From contig CM054145.1 of NCBI GenBank assembly GCA_028751875.1, forward strand, positions 50,099,128-50,163,127: a stretch of 64,000 nt of DNA, written 5' to 3'. The position numbers and the translations under genes are program-made. The notes under the pieces were generated by a model, which had not been told where the DNA came from, made no database searches, and saw only the letters and a program-made list of their open reading frames with translations. Each line of letters begins with the position of its first letter. The first letter of the stretch is position 1. The DNA comes from Rapana venosa. Lineage: Eukaryota > Mollusca > Gastropoda > Neogastropoda > Muricidae. Positions 23,635 through 36,019 of this stretch are shown here, piece by piece.

Positions 23635-24029
23635 GATCTTAACTGTGTGAGGTACTGGACTTACAATTAAAACACTCAAAGTTCTTTCACAAAAATTTTG
23701 ATTTCTCTCTCTTCTCTCTTCTTGGAATTAAAAAAATTCCTACAAACCAAAACTTAATGTCAGTTGAGTTAGCAAAAATAAATTTAGCTAACATTGAGTA
23801 ACAACCAACAAAAATATTCTATACCAGAGCAAACTTTTGGCTCTCAGCAAAATTCCAATTTTGCTAATGTTAATATCTTCCCAAACTTCACTTCCAGTGA
23901 AAATTTCATGTTCTCTCAAAATTAATTCCCTTGTAAAATTCCTCCAGTGAAAGTTAAAGTTTCACTAAGCTAACTGCCACAGTCTCAGTGGAGTTTCAAT
24001 TTTACAAATGACTAGAAATTCACTCCCTA

Positions 24030-24047
24030 GCCCCACATTGGGCGCCA
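24030..24047 (-). other. Primer binding site, lysine-tRNA type
   Basis: Minus-strand TGGCGCCCAATGTGGGGC, four bases after the end of the 5' LTR. It differs at one base from the 18-nt primer site complementary to tRNA-Lys1,2 as known from retroviruses (TGGCGCCCAACGTGGGGC). This fixes the element's orientation. Confidence 0.9.
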
Positions 24048-24051
24048 AAAG

Positions 24052-24851
24052 TGTAGAGAGTCCTAATCAGGAATTCTTTAGGTAGCCACCCGGATTCCCG
24101 GCACCATCCAATCCGGCACCAGAAATGGGATCCTAAACTTATCCTATTATCTTTAGTATCCCTAAAGAGGATTAGGGCTCACCTACTGGTGGGCTGGGAG
24201 TGATAAAGGGGGGATAGGAAGAGGATAGAAGAAAAATAGAAAAGAACTATAAAAGGAAGACAGTAAGTAGAAATGAAAATTATTACCTCAACTCACTCAG
24301 CAATCACACTGAAACACTATGAATGTGATGAACAACAACATTCATTCAATGTAATTCTTCAGGCCAAGCAAGTTGGGTCCACAAATTTATTCTACTACTT
24401 CTACTACTAAATCACACACAACACCAATTGTATTACAAATACAATTAAAAACACAAACTATTCTGTTAATTATTTTGTCCAGTCCTCAAACACAACCAAT
24501 CATCAATGGTGGATCATCTCAGCTCAGGGATCAAAAGATTCACAACATGAACCGATGATAACGATGCTACATGTTACAAGGAGACCATGAACGATGCTAC
24601 AGAGACGATGCTAGCCATGCTATGCTAGCCATGCTACGATGCCGATGTTCCTTAATGGGGAACATCTCCAGCAAAGACGCTCATCTCCCTACCCTCTGGA
24701 AGGAAAAGGACGCTAGCAAAAAGTCGGCAATTTAAACCCAAGGGAAATAATTCACCGGTAGAAAATTACCCTTGTAGTAAATTGGAGTCATCTTCCTTGC
24801 TATACTTAGTAACAATCAACACAAAGTACTCTTTTTGTGTGATGTGTTACA
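24052..24851 (-). repeat. 5' LTR of the minus-strand LTR element
   Basis: 800 bp, nearly identical to 20833-21642, with ends TG/CA. It is followed on the plus strand by TTCA (24852-24855), the second target duplication. The high LTR identity indicates a recent insertion. Confidence 0.93.
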
Positions 24852-24855
24852 TTCA

Positions 24856-25497
24856 TATCCCTCTTACTCAGAAACTACTACATGAATATTCCTGATAGTC
24901 TGCCCAATGGCAGTATATATATATATCGTAGACTACTTCGAGGCAAGCTCAAATTAGTTAGCATGATATTTCACTTCGAAAATATATTTAAAATGTAAAA
25001 CATCGACCATAAATTCGATTTCTTCATCACCACTGTCATTCAAGTACCCCCCATCTCAATAATGTCAAACATATGTCTAGGCCAAATCTCATTCATTGTT
25101 TTTTAAATACACCATCTCCTGAATCATACCCCTTTTCATTGTTTTCATCAATGTTAGGTAAATCTAGAGTTTTATTTGCCACTTTTACAGCTGTGTAAAG
25201 TTATTTATGCCTTCAACAAGAAGTGTCAGCAATTTTGAACAAGACCTTCCCAAGCAGTCATGCATAAAAACACAAAATACGAGCGAAAAAACGATTGTTT
25301 TTGCCACGGTTTTTGCAGCTCAATGTTGCCAAGCAACAGGAGAGTGACCTCCCCTAATTTTGGAGTTGTTTCCCTTTAACTGTAGTCAAGGAAGCAGGCT
25401 TGTTTACTTTACACCGGAATTGGAGTTGTTGGGGTATAGGGTGCACCTTTAGCCCCAGAGAATATAAGGCATCCAATGTAAACACACAGTATTTATT
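24856..25497. other. Non-coding part of composite repeat, copy B
   Basis: Continues the sequence matching 2584-3200. No coding or RNA signal. Confidence 0.6.
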
Positions 25498-25630
25498 GGA
25501 AAGGAAGGTGGCAGTATGGTTAAGATGTTCGCCTGCCAACAAGTAAACGGTGAGGTTGTGGGCTCGATTCCCAGCCTCACCCTTCCTTCCCAGTTGATAA
25601 AAAAGTCGAACTGAATGTCAAATTCCTTTA
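25498..25630 (+). repeat. SINE-1 (tRNA-headed), copy B
   Basis: Clean head: GGAAGGTGGCAG, TATGGTTAAGATG, TTCGCCTGCC and a B box close to consensus in GGGCTCGATTCCC. The body begins CCCAGTTGATAAAAAAGTCG. Derived from a tRNA-like RNA polymerase III promoter. Not a functional tRNA gene. Confidence 0.8.
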
Positions 25631-25825
25631 TTTCTGTCTTCCCTGGACCTAACAACTTCTTGTTGGTCTTCTGTTTATTACAGGAGAATTCTTCTTGAAA
25701 AATCATAGTGGAACAACAGAGACATCTGCCCCTGTAACCACTCAAAATCCGACTGATTTTCCATTAATCAGTACTGTTGCATGCCAAAGATCTTCTGTTA
25801 CTGCAATTACACATTCTTTGTCTGC

Positions 25826-26325
25826 TGAACTCAGTACAGCACCAAAACACCAAGCTGAAGCTATACCAGAGCTGTGTTGTATCTACACTCCTGTACGGTT
25901 CTGAGTGCTGGAGGATGACGGAAGTGGATCTTACCAAACTTTTAATCCTTTCACGCCATATGTCACACCATATGCCTCCGAAGAATTCTCCAGATCTTTT
26001 GGCCAGAGAAGATCTCTAATGAAAACCTACTATGGAGATGCAGGCAGGAAGACATGGAAACCATCATCACCAGACGATGGTGGAAGTGGATTGGGCACAT
26101 CTCCAAAGAGACCTTCAGTCAATCACAAGAACAGCATTGCACTGGACCCCAGAAGGAAGGAGAAAGAAAGGAAGACCAAAAGCAACATGGAAGAGGACTG
26201 TAGAAAGTGAGATGAAGGCCATGCAGCACTCTTTGGGATCAGTGACTAGGTTGGCCCAGGATGGGCAGGAGTGGAAGCACTTTGTTGCTGCCCTACACAC
26301 CACTGGGTGTAATGGTTAATGATGA
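25826..26325 (+). pseudogene. LINE-B C-terminal fragment (copy B)
   Basis: 5'-truncated RTE-like tail. Frames give LLYGSECWRMTEVDLTKL, then a frameshifted LRRILRIFW-like stretch, then TRTALHWTPEGRRKKGRPKA and SVTRLAQDGQEWKHFVAALH. The UTR GGTTAATGATGATG follows. Several single-base shifts break it. It sits just upstream of LINE-A endonuclease. Confidence 0.82.
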
Positions 26326-26412
26326 TGACCATTACCTCCATCCTCTTCCTCTGACAGTTATCCTAATTCACCACAGCTATCATCAACCTCTCTGCCTCCT
26401 TCAAACCTCCTT

Positions 26413-29148
26413 CACATGTGCTTGTTCAATTTGCAATCTGTCTGCCCAGAAGGTAAAGCTGATCTCATATCTAATTTCATCTCTCAACAGAATATTGATC
26501 TAACATTTCTTACAGAAACCTTAAAACCACACGGTCATGAACTGAAAATAAAGCAACTGACACCACCTGGTTATAAAACTCTTTCTCTTCCCCAACCCTC
26601 CCATGGAGGTGGCATTGCCATCAATACACTCAAACCGGCTCTTTCTGTTACTGGCTTCCTTTCTCACCTGAACCTTTCAAAGTCTGTGAACTCAACTTCA
26701 ACACACCTAGCCACTCTATTACTTTCTGCTGTCTTTACCGTCCACCTCCATGCCGTAAGAATAATCTAACATCTTCCATCTTCCATCAAAAGTTTCAGTC
26801 ACTTCTGGATCACTACAGCCTCTCTCCCAGAAAGCTTATCATTCTTGGTGACTTTAACTTCCACTTTGATAACAAGTGTTCTGATGTCAAACGTCTTTCT
26901 CTTTCTTTGTCAAACCACTCTCTTGCTCAGCTAGTAAAGGAAGCAATGCACAGATCAGGACATATTTTAGACTGGCTAATTGCAGATGTTTCCCAAGATC
27001 TGATCACATCTGCATCTATCACTGATGAACTACTTTCTGAGCATTCCACAGTTCTTTTCTCTCTAAACATTGCAAAACCTATCAGAAAGAAAAAGTATGT
27101 CACCGGTTGCAACCTCAAGGCCATAAATATTCAAACTTTCTCTTCACAAGCTGCTGAACACCTATCACAAACTTCTGACAACAACAACCCCTCTAAACAC
27201 TACAATGATGTTCTCAGCCAACTGCTTGATGAGCATGCGCCTCCCACTGATCGTCTCCTGCCTGATAGGCCTTGTAGGCCATGGTACACCCATGACATCC
27301 TGGTCGCAAAGCGCAAACGCAGGCAACTAGAGCGGCAGTGGCAAAAATCAAAAATGGAAATTAATAAGCAGCTCTTTTGAAAAGTAAACAAAGTAAAACC
27401 TTTAATTCTTTCAGAAAAAAACAAAGTATTACTCTTCTCAAGTTCTTGATGCACGTCAATGAAATCTCTCTTTTCCCTAACATCTACTCTTCTTGGATCT
27501 GTGAAGGCAAGCCCTCTGCCTTCCATCCACAACCACTCTGAACTTCCTTCTATATTTTCTGCATTCTTTTCTGAAAAGTCCATAACATTTGCTCCAAACT
27601 GGATCAGACTCCTTTCCAGCCTACACTTTCTGATTCCCAATTTTCTGGCACTCCTCTCCTTTTCTTTCATCCAACAAGTGAAAAAGAAATCATGACAATT
27701 CTGAAAGAAATGACTATAAAATCATGTGATCTTCATCCCATACCTGCTTCTCTTTTCACACAGTGCCTACCACAACTTATACCCACTATCACAAAAATAG
27801 TAAACTCACCTCTTGTTTCAGGAAATGTTCCATCAGCTCTCAAAACTGCTATAGTCGCACCTCTACTCTTGACCCTAAAATTCTGAAGAATTATAGATCT
27901 GTTTCCAATCTACCTTTTATTTCTAAAGTCCTTGAAAAAGTAGTTCTTAAACAGCCCAACAACCACTTTCTCTCCAACAATCTTCTTCCTGAGTTTCAGT
28001 CTGCCTATCGCATCAACCACAGCACTGAAACCACCCTAGTACACACTTTAAACACGCTTCTACTTGCTTCTGACTTGGGGAAAATCTCCCTTCTCACTCT
28101 ACTCGACTTATCAGCAGCCTTTGACTTATCAGCAGCCCTCGATACTAGAGACCACTCAATTCTTCTCTCCCGTCTTCAAAAAAATGTTCAGTGTTACTGG
28201 CGCAGCCTTCCCCTAGTTTAATTCATACCTTACTGACCGATTCCAGACAGTTGCAGTAAACAAGATTCAATTAATACCTGCCAAACTGGAATGGGGCATC
28301 CCACAGGGATCAGTTCTAGGCCCTGTTCTTTTCACTCTTTACTCTGCCCCACTGTCACGTATAATAAACTGTCATCAAATCAACCATCATTTTATGCAGA
28401 TGGCTCTCAGATTCAAAGCAGTGTTACTCCTGAAAATCTGCCTTCTCTCCTGAGAAATATGGCCCACTGCTTTGAAGATATTAAAAACTGGATGACACAG
28501 AACAAATTACAGCTAAATGCAGATAAAACCAAAGCCATGCTCGTAGGGACCAAACACAAACTCTCTTACATTACAACAGCTTCAATAGAACTCGGCAATA
28601 CATCAGTCCCTCTATCTACTGCTGTGAAATATCTAGATGTTGTTATCACAACACACTATGCAAAAATTCATCACCCAGGGCTGTCAGTCATGCTACCATC
28701 AATTTCAGTGTATTACTTCCATTTTAAAGTACCTGTCTACTGATGCAACATCCTAACTTGTCACTTCTCCTAATCTTTCACATCTGGACTATTGCAATTC
28801 TCTTTTGTCTGGTCTGCCAGCATCATCTAACCACTCCCTTCAACATATACAAAACTCTGGACTAGTTCTCAGAAAGAAAAATATGAGCACAATACCCCTC
28901 TCTTGGGATCTCTCCACTGGCTGCCTGTACCACAGAGAGTAAATTATAAGATCAGTACTCTCTATTACAAATGTCTCCACAAAACAGCACCTTCCTACCT
29001 CTGTGAATGTCTTAACCTGTACACTCCTTCACATTCCCTCCGCTCTGCTGCAGATACCTTGTGCCTATGAATAACTAGATTTAACCAATCCACCATTGGC
29101 TGCTGCTCTTTCTCTGTTTCCAGTCCATCTACCTGGAATGAGCTCCCC
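26413..29148 (+). pseudogene. LINE-A copy, endonuclease to C-terminus, decayed
   Basis: The most complete LINE-A order in the window. The endonuclease starts with a CLFNLQS block, a long frame ending LTFLTETL and KTLSLPQ, then a frameshift, then HSLAQLVKEAMHRSGHILDW (26907-27380) and the linker. The reverse transcriptase follows from about 27692 (KSCDLHPIP), with a duplicated LSAAFDLSAALD at motif A (about 28104-28145), a GIPQGSVLG block near 28300 and a broken YADD near 28390. The thumb and C-terminal LDYCNSLLSGLP region is at 28430-29148. It is cut at about 29148 by the end of a minus-strand LINE-C. Confidence 0.85.
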
Positions 29149-30780
29149 ATCTAAGCTTTGTAGAAAAACATATTCCTAAATATTTATATACATTAATCAC
29201 AGGCATGGCTTTTCCATTGTACAGCCATTTTTTGTGAACAGCTAAATAACCACCTTTTCTGAAGACAACAATATTACTCATTCCGATTGACCTTAACATC
29301 AAGTGCTGTTGCAGCACTGATTAAGCTATTCAACTGCTTTTGTAAGCCTACAACAGTTTCAGATAGCAGGATAACATCAGCAAGCAGAAGAAAAAACATT
29401 TCTGTGAAATCTTGGGGGAAAGTGGCACCATGTTTTTACCCTTATAAATGACCTTCTATGGCCAACTCAATAAAAACAGAAAACAAAATAGGGCTACATA
29501 CATCTACATAGGGCTACATACATCACCCTGTTTGACCCCAGTAGTGCAGCATACTATGTTATTCAGCTTAGGTCCACATCTTATTCTGCTTCTGATATTC
29601 TGATGCATGGCTCTCAAACAATGTAATAATTTACCCTTCACACCATTTTTTAGAAGAATAGGCCACAATAAGTTTCTATTAACAGAATCAAATGCCTTTT
29701 CAAAGTAATAAATGCTACAGAGAGCTGACCGTTACCAGTTCACAAATGCAAGCAAAGTAAACATATGATCTATAGTGGAATACCCTCTCTTAAAAACCCA
29801 GCTTGGTGTTCACCTGTAATGTTTTTCTTAACCCATTCCTATAACTTATTTTTAATGATGATAGTATACAGCTTACTACTTATGTTACCAAGAGAAATTC
29901 CCCTGTAGTTTTTAGGGTTATGAACATTGTACTTTTTGTGTAATGTTAAAATTTATAATAGGTTCAGTCCAGTTATCTGGAAAAAGACCATTATCAAAGA
30001 TTTTGTTGAATAATTTTAGCAGAAAAAGTACAAAATTATCACTTCCATTTTTTAAAAGCAATTCTCTGATGATTTGGTCAAGACCAGCTGTAAGTTTTCT
30101 AAGTGCCAATAATATTTCATCTTTTGATATGGGACGATCAAAATCTTCTTCAGTTTCTTCATAGCCACCATCGATGCTCACGGAGTTGTCTAATGAGTCT
30201 TTCTCCAGCAGTGTTTTGAAATGCTGACACCATCTGTCCACAGATATACTATTCTTTGGCTGACTCTTTCTAAATGAAGCCTTCTTAACATTTTTCCAGA
30301 ATTGGACTCAATAAGTGATTGAAGACATCGTATCTGCAAGTAATGTCTTATAATACTCTTTCTTTTTCCTTTCAGCATGTATTTATATTACCTTCCTGTG
30401 ATACAGTACAAGTTTTTGTCTTCATTCTTTCATGCTTTTTTGTAAAATTTTAAAGTTTTCTGACCCTACATTTCATTCTTTCTCATTTATTATCAAACCA
30501 TGTATCATTTGATAAACTTTTATTGATATGAACCTGTTTCTTCATACATACAGTACTGGCTTTTATGGAACCATTGAACATATTTAGAGCTTCATCAATG
30601 TTATCAATCATCTAAAAGGCATTTAAAAATTGTTCACACATGTTCTCTTCACAGAGATTTTCTTTATAAACTGAAAGTTTGTTTTGATTTCACACAAACT
30701 TTTCCACAACTGCTGGTTCCTCATTTACAGCACATGTATTATGTACTGGATTAATATGCAATTCAACAGGAAGGTAATCA
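29149..30780 (-). pseudogene. LINE-C copy, minus strand, decayed
   Basis: Read on the minus strand from about 30780: linker, then WCQHFKTLLEKD (30240), the fingers, a PKNYRGISL-like block, AGF.EGYSTIDH, the FEKAFDSVNRNLLW motif A near 29700, GVKQGD.CSP (motif B) near 29540, and finally VFRKGGYLA...YKYLGICFSTKL (29317-29160). Many stops and shifts separate these. The same family as 10299-12710 is shown by the shared VFRKGGYLA. Confidence 0.82.
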
Positions 30781-30869
30781 AATCAGAATGCTCAGCAAGA
30801 AACAAACAGCAGGAGTCAAAATTCTGAAAGAACTAAACATCTTACACTAAAATATAATCATTAACACTG

Positions 30870-30939
<70 letters not shown>

Positions 30940-31878
30940 AAATAATACATGCTCAATTATTCATGTCCATCACAGGAAAACAAAAATTCCCTTTTCAGTA
31001 TTCCCCAGACTATGTAAGTGATTGTATCACTCTGTAGTTGCTGACAGGAATAACTGAAATCTGATCTTAAAAAAACAAAACAAACAACAAGAACTACAAA
31101 AACAAAGTGAACTTGATAGAATCAAACTGAAGTTAATAGAACAGAATAGTATTTCCTGGTTGAAGTTTTATCACAGCTGAAAGTCACACACAAAACAAAA
31201 CAGCACATACCAGTACATACCAGTACATACACTAACAATTACAGCTTAGGCTTACCTTGTTTTTTTTCTTTAGATACCAACAAAGGGATTAATCACACTA
31301 CAAAGTTCTATGAGCCAAATTCTTCATGAACAAACAGCTAAGTCAATCTTCTTGTAGTTACTGGTCAGCAGCATGGAGCACAAACTGAAAAGCCCTGGTT
31401 AAGCTGGATATTTATAGTGGACATAAGTCTTTAAAAAAATTCTTTTTTAGTGGATGTGAGTCACACCTGTAAGGTTACTGCCTCCTCTAGTTAAATATTC
31501 ATGTCACTCACCAGAACCACAATGCCCTAGGCGAAAACTGAGGAAACAAAGAAAACAGCCCTCATAGAGGAGAGGATAGCTATGTCATCAGAAATTGACA
31601 CAATGCTTCCTCCAGATGGCTTGTCCACATCATTTCTCCCTTTTATCTTATCCCCCCCTCCCCCCACCCTTTCACCAACTCTCATGTTCCTGGCTCTGGG
31701 CTCAAGCTGGTGTTTAATTAAAATGAACTGAAAGTATTTTCTCAGAGAAGTTAAAGATCTGATAATTATGGTTTTTCAGCAAAACAAAGAAGTTTGAAAA
31801 ACATAATTATCAACTCAGTGTATGAGATGCTTGTATTGTACTGGAATACACATATATAAAGGATGATTGTTTTAATCC

Positions 31879-31932
<54 letters not shown>

Positions 31933-32950
31933 CTTAAGAGTGTTATTTGCTTTTAAGTTATTCCTGAGTTATGGGGGAAAAGCAAGAGAAATTGTGAGTG
32001 ATTGTACAGATATTACAGCTCCTCCCATCTCACAAACATTATGTGGGTTCATAAATTTAAAACTCTCCCATGCAAGAACAGTTTCATACTAAAATCAACA
32101 CTGCTATTAAACTACAAAACACTCAGAGAGAGGTAGGAGGAGAGGGGCAGAGAGGGAGTGAAAGAGACAAGAGAGAGAAAAAGGGAAGACCATGATCATG
32201 AGGATAATGATAAAGATCATGATGGTTTTTCTTTGTGCAACACAAAATATTATAGATATTCAAGTTGATGTTAAGAGTATGTCATATGTGTTGCTTGCAC
32301 AGAGAGCATAATGTGTGGATTTTTTGTGATGCTGTAAGGGTTTTGTTTATACACAGTTGCTTTTCTAGTCATGTGCACTCATGAATGATTCTGAATGTGT
32401 GTGTGTGTGTGTAGACTGCTTGTATGTACCCATGCCTGCACATCCACACATGAACATGAGTCTTCTATAGCCAGGGTCATGGAGGGCCTACACAGCTATG
32501 TTGCAGAGACATGTGTGGGAGTACACCTGTCAGATATGTTTTGTTATCACATAGAGCATGATGTATAGGTTTTGTATTGTGCTGAAAGCTGTAAGCTCTC
32601 TGACCACATGATTTATTCTTTTATCCTTTAGACATGTAATCCTTTGCTTGTGACCTAACCAAATTTATCTCTGTTTTGAGAGAATTGGAATTGGTATGTT
32701 AGCTCAGAACAGGCACCACTGAACACCACCAAAGCAATCCAGCAGCAGTGCAAAGCCCCTCTGGCTGATGGCCCCATGGTGGCCTGACTTTGATGGGCTT
32801 GTGTGGAGTTCTGACCCTGAAGGCACAGAATGGGGGTATGGTTAGAGTGGAATTTATTGAAACAAGGGGTGTGGGAACAGGAGGACAGGAAGTCACACAA
32901 GACCAGGCAGCAAAAAAAAGAAGCTTTAACAGAAATAAGTATTGATCATT
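30781..32950. other. Anonymous sequence with GA and TG tracts
   Basis: Holds (GA)n at 30872-30940, (TG)n at 31880-31931 and a short TG run at 32398-32413. The remainder gives no coding or RNA signal. Confidence 0.6.
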
Positions 32951-32952
32951 AT

Positions 32953-32956
<4 letters not shown>

Positions 32957-33016
<60 letters not shown>
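32957..33016. repeat. (CT)n tract
   Basis: About 60 bases of CT repeat. Confidence 0.97.
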
Positions 33017-33019
<3 letters not shown>

Positions 33020-33059
33020 TATGGTAAGTCATAATTTTGTAACTGACTCTTTTGTTATA

Positions 33060-33200
33060 CAATAACATTTGTTTTGCTGTTGCTCCCCCCCTCCACCAAA
33101 ATATAAAGCAGCTGGCAACCCCTTCATTTATGAGCCAATGGCCTTTTTATGAATAAATCATTGAGTTGAGTTCCAGTTCGAGTTGGAGTTCTCTCTCTCT
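33060..33200 (+). mobile_element. LINE-C 3' tail
   Basis: Matches the 3' UTR at 35290-35405: GCTGTTGCT..., CAACCCCTTC, GAGCCAATGGCCTTTTT and GAGTTGGAGTTCTCT. A severely 5'-truncated copy with no coding sequence. Confidence 0.75.
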
Positions 33201-33262
33201 GGCGGGGACTGATGTAAAAAAACACATGAGTGCTTATTCAATCCTAAATAAAGAATCTCTCT
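33201..33262 (+). repeat. SINE-2 body, 3' end fragment
   Basis: GGCGGGGACTGATGTAAAAA and GTGCTTATTCAATCC match the end of SINE-2 at 51090-51140. No head. Confidence 0.6.
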
Positions 33263-34530
33263 CTCTCTCTCCTCTCTTCTCCTCTCCTCTTATCTTTCTC
33301 TACTAATAATAATGGATATATATAAATAATATATATATATTATAATAATGGAGGTTTGCTTTGTTTGGTCTGTTTTGGTTTGGGTTTGGGGATGTATTTT
33401 TTTTTTGGGGGGGGTTGTTGTTGTTTTGTTATTTTTTTGGAGGGAATAATCGGTGTCCTCTCTCTCCCTTGTTGTTTTGTCAGCTTTTTGTTTTGCTCTT
33501 GGTTTTCTTGCTATTTTTGGGGTTGTTTCTTTGTGTTTTCTGTGTTTAGCTTTCTTTCTTACTTGTTGCTACTTTTTTCCCCCCCCTCTCTCTCTTTGGT
33601 GATTTTTGTGGGGATTTTTGTGTAGATTTTTTTTTCCTATACTGTGTAAGGGTATTGCTATGGGCTTTATTTTATTTTATTATCATATATATCCCTAAGG
33701 GCGGGAACTGGATGTAACAAAGCACATGGGTGCTTATTCATTATCCTCGAAATAAAAGAATTTGTCATTGTCATTGTCTCTTTCAAGTGAAGTGTATTAA
33801 GTATTGGTTAAAATTATTTCTAAAATTATTTCAACTTCCTATGTCAAGATTGTGCAGATAAGCATATGAGATGCTGTTGATCCAACTAGAAAGAGGGAAA
33901 CAGAACTGGACATTTTTTTTTACAAAATCAATTACTAACAACGCATGGATTTCGCATTGTGTAGATGTGCCAGGGAGTTGGATTTGAGCAAGGGTTTTTG
34001 TGGGAATTTAAAGACAGAATGATAGCTTTCTACAAACAAGACTGGCATGCTTGAATAAAAGAATCAGAAAAGTATAACTGGTACTCTTCCTTTAAAAGTG
34101 TTTTTAAACAGACAAGTATGTTACAGTGGTAACACAGAAATGGCATAGGAGTAATCTTGCTTGATTAGGATTAAGAACTTTAGGCCTAAATGGCTGCAAA
34201 ACATGGTTTTTCCACTGACACATTTCCACTGTCCCCATGCCCATGTGTGGCTCAAAGACTGAAGATGAAATCATTTTTTTGGTCTGATTGTAATTCCTAC
34301 CATGACATCCTCAGAAATGCCTCATATTCAATGAAGAAATCTCAAGAAGGGGAGATATAATTAGTATTAGCATGATCAAAGAAGAATAATTTCTAAAATT
34401 ACTCACAAAATGTATCTCCCTTGCTTGGGACAGCAAAAGAAAGAAAACTGCAGCTAACTGATATACCTTTTCAATGTAACACTATTTTGTTTTCCATATT
34501 AAGCCCCAATGGGGAGGTCAGTGTGTCCTC
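33263..34530. other. Low-complexity and anonymous sequence
   Basis: CT tracts (33257-33300), AT-rich palindromic TATATA (33316-33345) and a T/G-rich block (33355-33650), whose open frames are compositional artefacts. No gene seen apart from the SINE fragment at 33698-33772. Confidence 0.6.
33698..33772 (+). repeat. SINE-2 body, 3' end fragment
   Basis: GGGCGGGAACTGGATGTAAC, GTGCTTATTCATTATCCTCG and AAATAAAAGAA match the tail of the full SINE-2 at 50819. It ends in TTGTCATTGTCATTG, a short tandem tail. Confidence 0.75.
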
Positions 34531-34537
34531 TGGTAGT

Positions 34538-34557
34538 GTGTGTGTGTGTGTGTGTGT

Positions 34558-34596
<39 letters not shown>

Positions 34597-34747
34597 TTTT
34601 TCTTGATTTGTTTTCTTCTTTTCTTTCTTTTCTTGGTTTTTTGGTGTGTGTGAGAGCATGGTGTAAAGAAGCCCTGAGCTTATCCATGTACTCTCAATAA
34701 ACATTTGGAGTTTGAGTTGAGTTCTCTCCTCTCTCTCTCTCTCTCTC

Positions 34748-34797
<50 letters not shown>

Positions 34798-34815
34798 TCT
34801 CTCTCTCTCTCTCCT
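34538..34815. repeat. (TG)n and (CT)n tracts
   Basis: TG repeat at 34538-34595 and CT repeat at 34724-34814. Long open frames here are artefacts. Confidence 0.97.
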
Positions 34816-34940
34816 CATCAGGGTCTTAGACAAAGATTAACCGACTGCTGATGGCAGCAATTGAGTGATCATATACCAAGGGGTTAAAGATGCAACATGT
34901 ATATTCAGTTTATAAGTTCACATGATGTCTGAAGCTTGAT

Positions 34941-35405
34941 ATGGACATGCATTTAAGAAGAAATAAGTTTTGTCTTGGTATGTCAGACATAAGTGTTCAT
35001 AAACTTAGATACATTGAACATAACCTTAATGACCTCGGGTTGCCGTGCCCATTATGCAAGCTAGCACTGAAGGATGAGGTTTATTTTGTGATGTGTTGTC
35101 CAGTATTAGAGGATGTTAGGCAAAATTACTCTTCCCTAAAATATAGTAGACAGCCTGATCTATTTAGAATCTGTGTACTCATGGCCTCTTGTTATCCTGA
35201 GGTCCTACAGAGCTTCTCTTCATCTTCATGCAAAGCCTGTAAAATAAGAGAAATCTTAGTATTTTAAGTCATATTTTTGTTACTCAATAACTTTGTTACT
35301 GTGATTGCTGTTGCTTTCTTTCTTTCTTTTTCCCGCAACCCCCTTCGTGTATGGGCCAATGGCCTTTTTGAGAATTAATCACACAAGCTCGAGTTGGAGT
35401 TCTCT
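34941..35405 (+). pseudogene. LINE-C C-terminal fragment and 3' UTR
   Basis: A 108-codon frame (34941-35267) with MDMHLRRNKFCLGMSD, a C-x2-C pair in GLPCPLCKLALKDE and a later CC (VMCCPV), the Cys-rich end typical of such LINE proteins, followed by a short UTR (GCCAATGGCCTTTTTGAG) and GAGTTGGAGTTCTCT. 5'-truncated. Assigned to LINE-C by the tail shared with 33060-33200 and the protein style. Confidence 0.78.
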
Positions 35406-35423
35406 GGGTGTCTCTGTCTGCCT

Positions 35424-35618
35424 GTCAAGTCAAGTGGAAAACACTTTAAACATCCCATGAAGGGCAATCATAATACTGACAGGTACATTGATAGCTATCA
35501 TTATCTCCAAAGACCAAAAAAAGCTACGTTTCATACTGGTATGAACATTCCAAGATAACTTCAAATAGAAGTCTCTCTTTCACACACATACACACAGGTA
35601 TGGTGCAGCCTCACACCA

Positions 35619-35661
<43 letters not shown>

Positions 35662-35778
35662 AATGTAGGAATAAAATGTTATAAAAACCATTGATTGGAA
35701 AAAGATATATAAATTTATTGTTTACGCATGTATGCACGCACTCACACACGCACACACGCACACATGCATGCATACGTG

Positions 35779-35851
<73 letters not shown>

Positions 35852-36008
35852 CACTTGACAATCAGGGAGGTATATCAGAGAATGTAAAACTGTTTGTTCA
35901 GTGCTGTTGTGAATTTAGAATTCGAATGACTACTGGAACAAAAGAATTTCTTTTCTGTTTGTTTTGCTGTTGGAGCACCAAATAGAGCGTCCTGGAGGCA
36001 ACAAATAT
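35424..36008 (-). repeat. Left arm of a ~570-bp inverted repeat (LINE 3' end-like)
   Basis: The reverse complement of 37235-37797. Landmarks are AAGTCAAGTGGAAAACAC at the outer edge, CATCCCATGAAGGGCAATCA, the (CA)n runs at 35620-35661 and 35783-35850, and GAATTCGAATGACTACTGG. On the minus strand it ends in ...CACTTGACTTGA, a tail style seen also in LINE-D. Confidence 0.88.
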
Positions 36009-36019
36009 CTGCCTGTCGT

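Larger units (their letters stand above)
20829..24855 (-). mobile_element. LTR retrotransposon with gag but no pol
   Basis: The complete insertion: 4-bp target duplication TTCA (20829-20832 and 24852-24855), two LTRs of about 800 bp, a primer site at 24030-24047 and a 2.4 kb interior (21643-24051). The interior holds one broken gag. No protease, reverse transcriptase, RNase H or integrase motif is present. It would need proteins from a full-length relative. The paralogous copy A keeps the single TTCA (2580-2583), an unoccupied site. The gag layout and LTR ends suggest the Ty3/gypsy group, but without pol this is inference. Confidence 0.9.
18150..27041 (+). repeat. Composite repeat, copy B (LTR element inserted)
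   Basis: Collinear with 1-4728 apart from the LTR element at 20833-24851, its TTCA target duplication and a 76-bp tandem duplication at the left junction. Without these the lengths agree (about 4.79 against 4.73 kb). Copy B has fewer homopolymer frameshifts. Confidence 0.88.

Noticed and set aside
33355..33650. Hydrophobic Phe/Leu/Cys-rich frame that looks like membrane segments
   Set aside because: T/G-rich low-complexity DNA gives such residues in any frame; no conserved polar positions.
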